A DNA stretch of 64,000 nucleotides, taken from Haematobia irritans. Its lineage: Eukaryota > Arthropoda > Insecta > Diptera > Muscidae. A program made the position numbers and the translations under genes. Positions 1-10,873 of the stretch are shown here, piece by piece. Below the pieces are notes generated by a model. It searched no databases. It was not told the origin of the DNA and saw only the letters and a list, made by a program, of their open reading frames with translations. Position 1 is the stretch's first letter. Each line of letters starts with the position of its first letter. The stretch spans positions 279,304,070 through 279,368,069 of the forward strand of contig NC_134397.1 in the NCBI RefSeq assembly GCF_050003625.1. The letters run 5' to 3'.

Positions 1-113
1 TTAAATCTAGGTCCAATAAATAGGATACAGATCTCATTTATCAAATTTTCATTCTCTTTTCGCGGTTTATTAATAAAGGTACTCACGTACAAACAAATGC
101 CAGTTTAAAAATC

Positions 114-760
114 CAAATTATAACGGATACTTCAAAGTAAAAAATGTTTTCTTAATTCCAAAAAAAAACACTCTAACCAAAGACGCTAAATCCTCAAAAT
201 AAGTCTTACGGCCATTTTCATGTAGCTCCGTTAGGCTTTAACTGCCAGTTAACAGAAAGTAAATTGCAAATATCTTCTCTCCGGTTAATTTTAACTGAAA
301 AATGTTCGTCAGTTAAGTTCCTAACTGGCCTATGGAATATAAAGGCAAGATGACAGCTTCGTCTATAATACGGTTTAAAAGTTGGTTAGTTAACGGAACA
401 CTAACGGAGCTTTATGAAAATGGGGGTTAGCCTATATTTGAAGCGTCTTTATCTTAAATCGTAAGTTTCAATATTTCAGTTAATTTAAGGACAATTTAAA
501 TCAAAAATGTGTTTCTTTACTTTAAGGAAAATTAGCTCAAAGAAAATTAGTACAAAGACATGCGAATTTAACGGAGGGACGCAAATTTACAAAAATTGTG
601 TCCTAATTTAAATGAAAAAAAAAAATTGAAGCAAAGATTTTAAACTTTATTTTAATTAAAATTTCATTATTTTAAAAAAAATTGTCCTTAAAAATTTATA
701 AATTTCACATCCTAAAATTTAGGTTGCGTAATCTTTAATATCACGTAAATATCTGCGAAA
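114..760. repeat. Dispersed AT-rich repeat A, copy 1
   Basis: This stretch is similar, in blocks, to 33178-33560. Both have the run 'gatacttcaaag', then 'gctaaatc', 'gcctatat.tgaagcg', a 'gacaattt..aatcaaaa' block and a 'ttt.acgttgc.tta' end. A related inverted copy lies near 32230-32565. The copy is interrupted by the inverted-repeat element at 209-426. No coding frame is seen. It resembles an old non-autonomous transposon, but I cannot place its ends with certainty. Confidence 0.5.
209..426. mobile_element. Short inverted-repeat transposon (MITE), TTA-flanked
   Basis: A 218-bp insertion whose ends are inverted copies of each other: CATTTTCATGTAGCTCCGTT on the left against CATTTTCATAAAGCTCCGTT read inward from the right, with two mismatches. 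It is flanked by TTA at 206-208 and 427-429. The related repeat at 33270 lacks it, which gives an empty site for comparison. There is no coding capacity. The superfamily is not assigned; a 3-bp TTA or 2-bp TA duplication is possible. Confidence 0.6.
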
Positions 761-2798
761 GATTTATTCTCTGAAAAAAAAAACTGAGCCCCATATGACA
801 CTAAATCCAATTTAAATAAGTCTATTTTAGTTTATGGAATTATATGCCCATGTTCCCAAATGCACTTCCAGGTGAATGTGAATCAATTCCACGATTTTCG
901 TGTCCTACAATCCACTTTCACCGGAATTTTCGTGAAATCAATTCCCTTGCAAAAGTGTTGGTGAAAGTTGAATTATGTCCAAGAAGGATGTATTTCCGGT
1001 TAAAAAAAGTACTCGCGTAAAAAATTTGAACTGCGTCATTTTTAATTAAAAAAAAAAAATAATAAATTATAATAAGTCTATTGATTCCACTTATTTTGAT
1101 TTCCGCCTAAGCGAATTTTTGGGTGATTTGTGCCAACCAGCTGGTTACAGAAAAGTTCAAAAAAGAACGTGGAATTAAGAACACCAAATTTTAACGTTCG
1201 TGGATTTGACGTGAATGGTGGAAGTGGAACTGAAGTGGATATCGGAAAATGGTTGATAATGTTTTAAGAAAGTTTTCTTGAATTTAATAACTTTTTCGAA
1301 CATTAGTTAAATAAACTAAAAAGGGAGAATAATTTTTCTCTCAAATGAAGCATAAATATTTACTAAATTCGTGCCTCCCACAAAATATTTCAGATTTTCT
1401 TAAAATTTGTAAATTTTATCAATAATGCGCTTTGTTTTTGTGTCCTTAGCAAATCCATTCAAAACTGAAGATACTAAACTTCACGGTTTTAGTTGCAATT
1501 TGTAAACCATCTTTGTAATTTATAATCTGTGATTGAATTAAATGTGTTGGCCAATATGAGTAGATATTGGTAAAACTCTCGATGTCGAACTTTCCTCTAA
1601 CCGAGCTTGATGACAATTATGGTTAGAGTTAGAAACAAACGATTGATGGCACCTTATCTGAAATGATACCTTGGGCGCTTTAGACCATACATGATTATAT
1701 TACTTTATTTTGGAATCTACGCCAATTATCGCTTGGTCGACTTTTTCTATACTTACACTCTTCATTAATGTGTCTTACATATTTGTCCTGCATACTATCA
1801 TTAAACCAACTTTGTTAATTATGAGTTTACAAAATTCCTTTCTTCGATAATATCATTTAAAAGCTTAATAGAGATATTGAAATATCGTGGCTCAGATGTA
1901 ATGACGATGGAATCTATGTTGGAGCACATTGAACTTATGTGGGATTTTGTTTTAAAACTTAATTGGAATTTAATTTAAAATTCAGCTTCTTAGACTTTTT
2001 TCAAGAAGACATTTAAAGCTTTAAGCTTCATACACATCGTATAACATTGCATATTTATTTAGCTTTTTTTTGTTTTTTAGTTTATGACCTTTCATTAATT
2101 TCAATTATAATTATAAAATACAAATACAAATAAAAAAACAACAGTCATAATCGAATTGAATTAAATAAGCTTTCTAACTCATCTATAGTTGAGTGTTTTG
2201 TTGTTATTTGCTGCCTCATTGTAATAATTAATTATGTTCTTTTTTTTTTGTTGTTATAAAGCTTAGGATACATACTGGTAATTGTATTGGTGAATTAACT
2301 CAATTCCAATTGAAAAACAAAAATATATTCTATAATCTAATTATGTTTACATTTGAAATTATGCAATGATAGTATTGTGTATGGAGTTCTGTTGTGTTCT
2401 TACAATTTTCTTTTTTTTGTTGTTGTTTTAGAAATTTTACTTTTATTTACAAAATATCGAAAGAAAAGCAAAATCTATTTATCATTTATTTACATTTGTT
2501 TTCGATGCCTAGTATGGGAATAGGAGGAAAAAGGAATAGAGTATACAACATTCATGTAGAATTTTTTAATTTGTTTTTTTTTTTTTTATTTATAAATTTA
2601 TACTTAATATATAGTTGACATTCATATATAGTAAATAAAAAAAAAAACAGAATTTTTCAGCTTAAATAATGAATTATTTAATAACACATTGTTAGGCTTC
2701 TTTCATTTCAAACATTTGCCTTTATGCTGCTTTGTCTTATTCTTTTTCATAGTCACCCCAACTCTATTTACATATTTTTTAATTATAAGATTATTTTG
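761..2798. other. Non-coding AT-rich DNA downstream of the gene
   Basis: I see no gene here. Poly-A and poly-T runs are frequent, and the short open frames (such as 2394-2618) are low-complexity. Around 1260-1430 there is a diverged relative of the repeat at 9488-9768 and 41905-42160, recognisable by 'gaacattagttaaataaactaaaa' type sequence followed by 'tactaaattcgtg'. The end nearest 2800-3084 is probably 3' untranslated sequence of the minus-strand gene. Confidence 0.5.
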
Positions 2799-2804
2799 TT
2801 TATT
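2799..2804 (-). promoter_or_regulatory. Candidate polyadenylation signal (AATAAA)
   Basis: TTTATT on the plus strand reads AATAAA on the minus strand, about 280 nt beyond the stop codon at 3085-3087. In DNA this AT-rich the hexamer occurs by chance, so this is only the first reasonable candidate for the end of the transcript. Confidence 0.25.
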
Positions 2805-3084
2805 TTTACTGTCATTACATATTAATTTTTAAATCTGTAGATTGTAATAAAAAAGAACACGCAAACAACTTCGTTTTGTTTGAGCTGCATTCATTTTCAT
2901 GTTGGATTTCCAAAGAAACAAACGTTGTCTTTGTTTTGCTCTTCCTCTATTTTTACATTTTAATGAAGTTGGTTTTAGTTGCCTTATTTCTATAAGATAT
3001 AGACATTTCCTTTCCCTTAATAACCTTCTCTAAATGTGTAAAGCGATTTCTTAGGGGAGATGAAAACTATCCTTAGTTGATAAA

Positions 3085-6000
3085 TCATCTTTGTATTGGC
3101 AATTGACTTAATAGCAAATTTAATAATGTCACTGTCATCAGCTGTAATCGTCCTAGATGGAATATTCTACCTGTAGATGATCCAGTCTCACCGCATTTAC
3201 CTGAAATTGGAAACACCATCATTATAATTTGACAATTAGCTACTAAATGTACTAGTTAGGATTACTCACCAAAAACAGATAAATTAGCTTCCAAGTGATG
3301 CTCTGGTGGTTTTTGCGTCCCTCGGTAGCAAGCATCTCCAACTACGAGTTTGGCATTGTTACCCTCTGTGGGTCGGTAGCTGATGCACACTCCATGTTTG
3401 GTTCCCTTGTGGCGGGCAATTATATACACTGTGCCGTTTTCAGTCCATGAACCATGACAAGAATATTCTGAAAAAGAAAAGAACGAATTTAATACGTCTA
3501 TTCGTGTACACTAATCCAATAAAAATTATTCCGTAAGAACTAGCAAGTTATAAGGGCAAATTTATACATATTGACGCTTTGGGATATGCTTTATAAAGTG
3601 TGGAACACACGAACAGACTTTTCAATAAATTTGAATAAAAATTATTCAACTTTTTTATGTTTGCCTGATATAAATGCAGCTTGGTTCTTCGAATAAAGCA
3701 TTGGTAAGATACTAATCCCTACAATCCTAACTATACATATGTTTCTTTGGCAGCAAATGCAAGTTTCCATAGCCTTTAGTGTAGATCTGACGGGGTGAGA
3801 TGATTCAATTTGGGTCTTTATGGGTTAATTACCTATGGAAATTATTTCTCCCAAATTGAACCATTTTTCACCACCACTGCGGATCATCTTCTCACATTAC
3901 TAAAATTCCATAATGTAATTTTTTGATTTCGGTTTGTTACTACACTAATGCAACAACTACTATTCCACTTTTGTCTCAATCACCAAGCAATCATTTTACC
4001 AAACTGGGTATGCAGTAAAGAGTTGTTGTCTAAACGATTATAATTTTATGTTCATAGTTCTAAGACGCCAATTTTCCAGGATGGTAAAGGAGGCGAAGAC
4101 TAATTATTATGGCGCAATTTAAAGCGTTAACCACGGTAGTAAACGCTAGTGGAGGGAAATTTATTTTTTTAAACAAAAAAAACAGTTAAAATATAATATG
4201 TGTAAATGATTGATAACTGGATTAATTAGTTTGCAAAGACTGGTAATGAGCAAAAATTAATTTAATTAATTAATTAAATGCCATTGTGAAATCAGAAATA
4301 TTGATCTAGGAATAAGTAGTAAACCGCCATGTTGTAATTGTGACCTAGAAGAATTGAATCACTCCTTTTTTAAATACCAATATAACTGAATCCCATGATG
4401 AGTCTATTTTCGTTTCTGAATCTGATTCTTCTTACTTTTCTAATAAATTTTTAACTGATACTGCCTCTTATACTTCCATACATAACTCACATCTTCAACC
4501 ACATCCTGACACACAGATGTAGTTTCCTAGTAGGTGGAAGATATCGAAGGTGATACTATGGCGTGAATGCAATGGTGAGTATAGGCGTATAAACCTTTTC
4601 TGCTGATGGTCAGCATACTTTCAAGTATTCAGAGAATTATGGGTCTAGGTTAAACTCTTATGGTAGAAGTTGTACGACACTTATGAATGATATGTCCTTT
4701 TTCCCGTACTGGTATTTTCGTACAAAGCAGTATGTATATCTAGAGAGGATAACAGGTTGGCTGATAATTTCCCGGTCTGACACATAGATGGCGTCGCTAG
4801 TATTATTTTTATATAGTACCAACCTTCGAATGATTCGTGTCAAAATTTGACGTCTGTAAGTCAATTAGTTTGTGAGATAGAGCGTATTTTGTGAAGCAAC
4901 TTTTGTTATTGTGAAAAAATGGAATTTCGTGTTTTGATAAAATACTGTTTTCTGAAGGGAAAAAATACGGTGGAAGCAAAAACTTGGCTTGATAATGAGT
5001 TTTCGGACTCTGCCCCAGGGAAATCAACAATAATTGATTGGTATGCAAAATTCAAGCGTGGTGAAATGAGCACGGAGGACGGTGAACGCAGTGGACGCCC
5101 GAAAGAGGTGGTTACCGACGAAAACATCAAAAAAAATCCACAAAATGATTTTGAATGACCGTAAAATGATGTTGATCGAGATAGCAGAGGCCTAAAAGAT
5201 ATCAAAGGAACGTGTTGGTCATATAATTCATCAATATTTGGATATGCGGAATTGGGAGCCACCGTGGTGCAATGGTTAGCATGCCCGCCTTGCATACACA
5301 AGGTCGTGGGTTCGATTCCTGCTACGACCAAACACCAAAAAGTTTTTCAGCGGTGGATTATCCCACCTCAGTAATGCTGGTGACATTTCTGAGGGTTTCA
5401 AAGCTTCTCCAAGTGGTTTCACTGGAATGTGGAACGCCGTTCGGACTCGGCTATAAAAAGGAGGTCCCTTGTCATTGAGCTTAACATGGAATCGGGCAGC
5501 ACTCAGTGATAAGAGAGAAGTTCACCACTGTGGTATCACAATGGACTGAATAGTCTAAGTGAGCCTGATACATCGGGCTGCCACATAACCTAACCTAACC
5601 TTGGATATGCGGAAGCTCTGTGCAAAATGGGTGCCGCGCGAGCTCACATTTGACCAAAAACAACAACGTGTTGATGATTCTGAACGGTGTTTGCAGCTGT
5701 TTACACCCGTAATACACCCGAGTTTTTTCGTCGATATGTGACAATGGATGAAACATGGCTCCATCACTACACTCCTGAGTCCAATCGACAGTCGGCTGAG
5801 TGGACAGCGACCGGTGAACCGTCTCCGAAGCGTGGAAAGACTTAAAAGTCCGCTGGCCAAGACAACGCACCGTGCCACAAGTCATTGAGAACGATGGCAA
5901 AAAATTCATGAATTGGGCTTCGAATTGCTTCTCAGACCTCAAAAGGATGCTCGCAGGGAAAAAATTTGGCTGCAATGAAGAGGTGATCGGCGAAACTGAG

Positions 6001-9000
6001 GCCTATTTTTAGGCAAAACCGAAGGAGTACTACCAAAATGGTATCAAAAAATTGGAAGGTCGTTATAATCGTTGTATCGCTCTTGAAGGGAACTATGTTG
6101 AAAAATAAAAACGAATTTTGACAAAAAATGTGTGTTAGACCGGGGACTTATCAGCCAACCTGTTATATGATCAATGCCCAAATTTCAACACAAAAATTGA
6201 AATAAGGTCTTCTTAATGCGGGCTTTCATTTTGTACGTTCGATCAATAGCAGAAATCGTTCACATCTCTTAAGATACAGCGAATATGTAGGAACATGGAC
6301 CCAGCTGTAGTTGTAGAAGGCCCAATCAATGTTCTGCCTAAATCATTTGAAATATCCAACATTTTAATGATTAATAACGAGGATATATTTGTTCCAACAA
6401 TCGATCCTATAGAATTCGAGAATTCAATACTCCTAAGGCAATGTAGCTGTTACCATCTCCAATTATGCAGTTTATGGTATGAATCGCCTTAGCTATAGTT
6501 TTCATGTGTATTTTTGCATCGTTGTTGAATAATATAATACACCCTTCTAACTACTATATATAGGAGATTTCCTAAAAATTTGGTGGTGGTAAGATGCATA
6601 TATCAAATTTCAACGACTTCGGTATAAATTTGGATACGCATGTCTTCTCCGAATTGTAAATTTTCGCTACAAAGTTTATCTTGTGTAACGTAGATCCTCT
6701 AATTATATGAATCTTTGTCCATTTTGGGAAATTCATTTATTATGAAAAAAAAATAAATAAATAGTTGTTGCTTGTTTTATTACTGAAATCACTTACCTTC
6801 ATCGCCTTCATCGTTACACAATGGCCGAACATCTATTAGATTGGGCTCTGTACAACCAATCCACAATTGACGTTGGGCCTTATAATTTGTTATACATTCA
6901 GGAACATTACGTCTACTCCTTAATCTAGTATCACTATCGGGATCTTGTACAAAGCCAACATTTGTATTATTGCCTACGACCAGAATCGCCTGTGTTACTC
7001 CATCGTTTTGTTGTGAAGGTTCTGTGTTTTCGGTCACATTGGGTTTCGTTGTGGTACTGGAGGCATCGCGCCTAGAACGTCCTGGTATACCGCGTGTATT
7101 TGAATGCCAGGCATTTCTTTCGTTTGGATTGGTATTGCGGAAACTCAAGGAAGCATGCCTATAAAAATGATTCCATTAGAAATGATCACATTGCCCTACT
7201 CCATACCATCCTACCTTCTGTGTAAAACTCCTCTCTCATTACTCTCATACTGATGATGGTGATTGTGTATTCCATGTACTTTGTTATTGTGATTACGTTT
7301 ATGTCGTGTAGTCATATAAGGTGGACCTATGGCCCCTCTAAGTGTATATAGACCTTCCATGGGACATATTTGGGGATCAGGATTTGAGGCTGAAAAAAAT
7401 CCAGACGAAAAAAAATATGAAGATCATGAAGTAAGTTGGAATACGGCATCTTCCTTACCCAATAGTGTAATGTAGGGTGTCTTATTGATATCGAAATGAT
7501 CCGGAGCACAGGCATCTTCCAGGCGTGAAGCTGGCTTACCAGTTTGTATTTCAATGATATGTGTATCGCGGCGATAGAACATCATACACATAAAGCCAGA
7601 TTGACTGTAGGATATGAGAAAATATAGAATTAATTAAAATCATCACATAGATAGACTATCGCCATTGAACTTACCATCCTGTGGTGTAATGAACCACTGA
7701 CATCATTTCGGTGGCCGTTTGTTTATTGATTTGTTCGCAAAGAGCTCTTGTATCCATATAGCCATTGGGTTTTATAATGTGTATGGAACCATCACTATAA
7801 ACAAAACACAGGAGGAAATATTTAATTAAGGCAATAATGAAACTCTCCTCTTATGATGACCTACTTTGTGTGATAATTGTAAACTGCATTGCCCATTAGG
7901 ACATGCCAATGTCTCGGACCCTTAAACCATGCCGGAAAATCACATCTTTCAGTGATTGGTGGTTTTCTCAAGGACATTATACGGGAACCGACCTAAAAAA
8001 ATCGAATCGAAATCCTTGTTATTATGTTATTTTTAATTTAAAGTTTTCTTTTTATTACCTCAGCACTGTCTAAACCATTACAGGTGGCATCGCCAGATTG
8101 AGCCAATTTATATTCAGCATCCTTTGATGTTGACATACTTGGTCCAGCAAAGTGTCCCATATCTAATGAATCAGAATAAAATCAGCACAATTAATACGAT
8201 TGTCATTTTTTTAATTTTTAGAATTAATTATCTTACCCATTAGCGAGGATATTTTCTCATAGACAAAACAACGGTATCGTTCTTCATTGGATATGGCATG
8301 GTGATGTGACACCAGGCCCACTAAATATCTTGAATTCCCATCTTTCCAAGTGGCCAAACATGTAAGTTCCTCCACTGTTAGGATAATAAAATGATTTTTA
8401 GTTTTATAAAGTTAATGAATGATTTTCAATATAAAATTTAAAAATATATATTTTTTTGTGTTTCTTGACTTCTTTGACTAGTTTTGTAAATCTTATAAGA
8501 AGAATACAAAATCGTTATTGATACAACTAAGGCTTCAATCCCAGTCTTGGCCGTACACCAAAAAGATTTTCAGCGGAAGATTCTTCTCACTCGCAAAATC
8601 ATCCTTCCTCCCAAACGGATTTTTCGATCAAGGAACATTTTTTTGAATTTGTCACGGTAAAAAAGTTTGTTTGATGGAAATATATATTATTCTTGATAAA
8701 GGTTGTTTTGCAGGATGTAAGACACATTTAATATAGGCTAGCTCAAAAAAAAAAGAACTGAGCTGTATTTAAACGAAATTGATCGTGGTTTTAGAATAAA
8801 CAAGTAAGAAAAGTGTAAAGTCGGGCGGGGCCGACTATATTATACCCTGCACCACTTTGTAGATTTAAATTTTCGATACCATATCACATCCGTGTTGGGG
8901 GCTATTTCAACTAAATCGGAGTTAAAAATTGGCCTCTGTGGTCATATGAGTGTAAATCGGGCGAAAGCTATATATGGGAGATATATTTAAATCTGAAGCG

Positions 9001-10873
9001 ATTTCAACCAAATTTGGTAAGCATAGCTACAATGCTAATTCTACTCCCTGTGCAAAATTTCAATTAAATCGGAGTAAAAGATTGGCCACTGTGGTCATAT
9101 GATTGAATAAAATTTGGCACACTTGACTACACTACTAATCGTACTCATAGTGCAAAATTTCAACAAAATTGGGGTAAAACTCTGGCTTCTGGGAAGATAT
9201 ATATATATGGGAGCTATATCTAAATCTGAACCGATTTCAATAAAATTTGGCACACTTGACTGTAGTACTAATTGTTCTTCTTGTGCAAAATTTTAAGCAA
9301 ATTAGGGTAAAACTCTGGCTTCTGGGGCCGTATAAGTCCATATCGGGCGAAATATATATATGGGAGCTACATCTAAATCTGAACCGATTTCTTCCAAAAT
9401 CAATAAGGTTCTATTCTGAGCCAAAACACATACTTGTGCCAAATTTGAAGTCGATTGGACTAAAACTGCGACCTAGACTTTGATTACAAAAATGTGTTCA
9501 CGTTAGTGATATACGAAGTTCATGATGAACGCATTTTGGGTAAAATTTACAAATTTAAATAAATAATGAACTATTTTGTGGGAAGCGTGAATTTAGTAAA
9601 TCATTTTGCTTAATTTGAGGATAACTTTTTCCCGTTTTTTAGTTCAATTAACTAACGTACGCAAAAAATTATTAGAGTAAATGAAACTTTCTCCAAACAT
9701 AATAATTCCATGAACTAAAATAAAGTTAAATTGGCTTTAGTGAAATAGAGAGTTCACTTTTTTTTGAGTGTACAGACGGACATGGCTATATCGACTCAGG
9801 AGCCCACCCTGAGCATTTTTGCCAAAGACACCATGTGTCTATCTCGTCTCCTTCTGGGTGTTGCAAACATATGCATTAACTTATAATACCCTGTGGCGCA
9901 GGGTATAAAAATGTTTTCATTTCTATGGAGTTTCACCGCAGTCCGGACTCGGCTATTAAAAGCAGATCCTTTGCCATTAACCACTCATTGATAAAAGAGA
10001 ATTTCACCACCTGTGATATTCCAATGGACTGAATAGTGTAAGTGAGCCTGACATATATTAGGCTGGTATTATCAGTTTCGTTTCGTAAGTTTGATGGAAC
10101 ACCAACAATGTTTTCATAGGGATTTTGTCTAAGTTATTAAGTGACTTCTCGGAGTATGTGAACCTCTATTTCAAGTGTTATCATAATGTCGGAATTAGAA
10201 GTTTTACTGGTTAATCGAAATATTTCCTAAGTTCATATGGAATCAACAAATAAGTTAATCAATATCTGTATACACAAAAAAAAAAATATTTAAAATAAAT
10301 ATTTAACCAATTAAAATTTTAATTGAATTTTAAAAGTAAAACCATCGATTAAAAGAACCAATTAAAAATGTGTTTGATTCAACAAATTGTTTAATCAAAA
10401 CAAAAATTAAATGTAATTAAATTCGATCAATTATTTTTTATGTCATTTCCGTGATTGAAGAAATTTGAATTAAAAATTAATATATTTTCTGTGTATCTTA
10501 AAAACTAGTTAAACTAAAAATATTCGCTTTCAAAACTCACCTGTACTTTCGGTCCCCACAACATCTGGACAAGCCTGAAAACTCAATAGCAAGCGGCTAT
10601 CTTCTGTACAACTTTCAATATTTGAGACAGGGCTTTTACATTCGCCATTGCCACGATTATAGGTAAATATAAAGGGACCTGGAACAGAAAACGGAATTGA
10701 AATTTGTGTAAATTTGCAATTGGATTTAGACAAAATATTTTTTTGTTTTGTAAACTTACCTTTTAGAGGGCATTTGACGGGATCAGCACTTTCCCTAAAC
10801 AGGGAATACAAGAGGGCATCACCAGGTATTTGATCGCAGAGGTTCTGTAACGTTTCACGACCTTTGCAAAAAT
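3085..10873 (-). CDS. Cysteine-rich secreted/GPI-type protein of the DUF7042-DUF7045 group (3' part, 11 exons)
   Basis: Exons in transcript order are 10760-10873, 10541-10678, 8237-8374, 8059-8162, 7865-7992, 7675-7794, 7459-7604, 7215-7389, 6797-7158, 3270-3467 and 3085-3200. Every junction is GT/AG and the phases join without a break, giving about 578 residues to a TGA. Landmarks include NLCDQIPGDALLYSLFRES, FTYNRGNGEC, FQACPDV, LTCLATWKDG, YRCFVYEK, GDATCNGLDSAE, FPAWFKGPRHWHVL and CHGSWTENGT. From memory these fit the insect DUF7042-DUF7045 family, proteins of unknown function with many paired cysteines. A basic linker with RSRR could be a furin site. The last ~20 residues are hydrophobic, which would suit a GPI-anchor signal. 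The first visible codon is split (phase 1), so at least one upstream exon with the start, signal peptide and first domain is missing. The larger introns carry transposons. Function is not known. Confidence 0.85.
3468..4751. other. Intron sequence, nothing recognised
   Basis: Part of the 3.3-kb intron between the exons ending at 6797 and starting at 3467. It is AT-rich with short A or T runs, and I see no coding exon or clear transposon before the mariner at 4752. Confidence 0.5.
4919..6108 (+). pseudogene. Broken mariner transposase
   Basis: The open frame from ATG 4919 gives 79 residues with the N-terminal helix-turn-helix region of mariner transposases (FLKGKNTVEAKTWLD, KSTIIDWYAKFKRGEMS, ERSGRPKEVV) and then runs into a frameshift and stop at 5156. 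Homology resumes in other frames after the SINE. The first catalytic aspartate context (MDETW) is at 5744-5758 and the second (QDNAP) near 5858-5872. The segment with the third aspartate of the DD34D triad is deleted, since ELGFELL runs directly into the later DLKRMLAGKKFG region. The C-terminal LEGRYNRCIALEGNYVE remains and ends at the stop at 6106-6108. The gene cannot make active transposase. Confidence 0.9.
5252..5600 (+). mobile_element. tRNA-headed SINE, full length, copy 1 (inside the mariner)
   Basis: The head has RNA polymerase III promoter boxes: A-box-like TGGTGCAATGGTTAGCATG and B-box GGTTCGATTCC. The body contains 'actcggctataaaaaggagg', and the 3' part has 'atcacaatggactgaatag' and 'gcctgatacatcgggctgcc', closing with (AACCT)n. 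A perfect 14-bp target duplication, TTGGATATGCGGAA, lies at 5238-5251 and 5601-5614 within transposase sequence, so the SINE jumped after the mariner arrived. It is nearly identical to the copy at 58753. The short open frame at 5272-5478 within it is not a gene. Confidence 0.92.
6164..6796. other. Intron sequence, nothing recognised
   Basis: Between the mariner and the exon ending at 6797. It is AT-rich; the 65-codon open frame at 6295 has no recognisable motif and is probably chance. Confidence 0.4.
8530..8592 (+). repeat. SINE fragment, 5' half of a split old copy
   Basis: A worn B-box and the following conserved 'acaccaaaaag.ttttcagcgg' of the tRNA-headed SINE. The matching 3' half is at 9925-10066, with the DINE-like element in between. 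It lies in the intron between exons 8237-8374 and 10541-10678. Confidence 0.65.
8799..9911 (+). mobile_element. DINE-1/Helentron-like element, family 1
   Basis: It starts 'aaacaagtaagaaaag' and ends with a hairpin around 'accctgtggcgcagggt'. A 16-nt subterminal inverted pair is visible: TTATACCCTGCACCAC at 8840-8855 and GTGGCGCAGGGTATAA at 9893-9908, with one mismatch. Inside are diverged tandem units of roughly 130 bp ('tatatgggagctatat..aaatctgaaccgatttc'). A 'cagacggaca' motif follows near the end. This layout (subterminal inverted repeats, internal minisatellite, GACG motif, terminal hairpin) fits DINE-1-type non-autonomous Helentrons. The class is inferred from structure. A second element (9488-9768) interrupts it. 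Confidence 0.6.
9488..9768. repeat. Dispersed repeat C, copy nested in the DINE-like element
   Basis: This block interrupts the usual passage from 'gattacaaaaatgtg' to 'acagacggacatgg'. It matches 41905-42160 in inverted orientation: 'atacgaagttcatgatgaac' here against 'gtccatcatgaacttcgtat' there, plus 'aactaacgtacgcaaaaaat' and 'tcattt.ctctaataat' in both. Diverged relatives occur near 1260-1430 and 11935-12120. It is probably a non-autonomous DNA transposon, but I did not find convincing terminal repeats. Confidence 0.6.
9925..10066 (+). repeat. SINE fragment, 3' half of the split old copy
   Basis: Contains diverged forms of the SINE body and tail: 'ccggactcggctattaaaag', 'tgataaaagagaatttcacc', 'ccaatggactgaatagtgta' and 'gtgagcctgacat'. 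The 5' half is at 8530-8592. It is more diverged than copies 5252 and 58753. Confidence 0.75.
10273..10493 (-). mobile_element. AT-rich TTAATTG MITE, inverted copy
   Basis: Ends are CACAAAAAA and its inverse (tttctgtg), with TA on both sides (10271-10272 and 10494-10495). The interior is made of 'aattaaaattttaattg' and 'gtgattgaag' motifs that match the copies at 32884 and 45081 in reverse orientation. It sits in an intron of the minus-strand gene close to the exon at 10541. Confidence 0.65.

Larger units (their letters stand above)
4752..6163 (+). mobile_element. Mariner transposon, irritans subfamily, defective
   Basis: The ends are 27-bp inverted repeats at 4752-4778 and 6137-6163. They begin ACAGGTTGGCTGATAA and contain the CCCGGTCT block known from irritans-subfamily mariners (Himar1 type, first seen in the horn fly). 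TA target duplications sit at 4750-4751 and 6164-6165. The element is 1412 bp, of which 349 bp is a SINE inserted at 5252-5600, so the mariner itself is about 1.06 kb, shorter than a full copy of about 1.3 kb. It lies in an intron of the minus-strand gene, on the opposite strand. Confidence 0.93.

Noticed and set aside
4906..5331. 141-codon minus-strand open frame
   Set aside because: Antisense to the mariner transposase and running into the SINE; no independent support.
5258..5335. Functional tRNA gene
   Set aside because: The promoter boxes belong to a SINE head. The same head recurs at 52622, 58753 and 61949 with the SINE body behind it, and the acceptor stem does not pair well.
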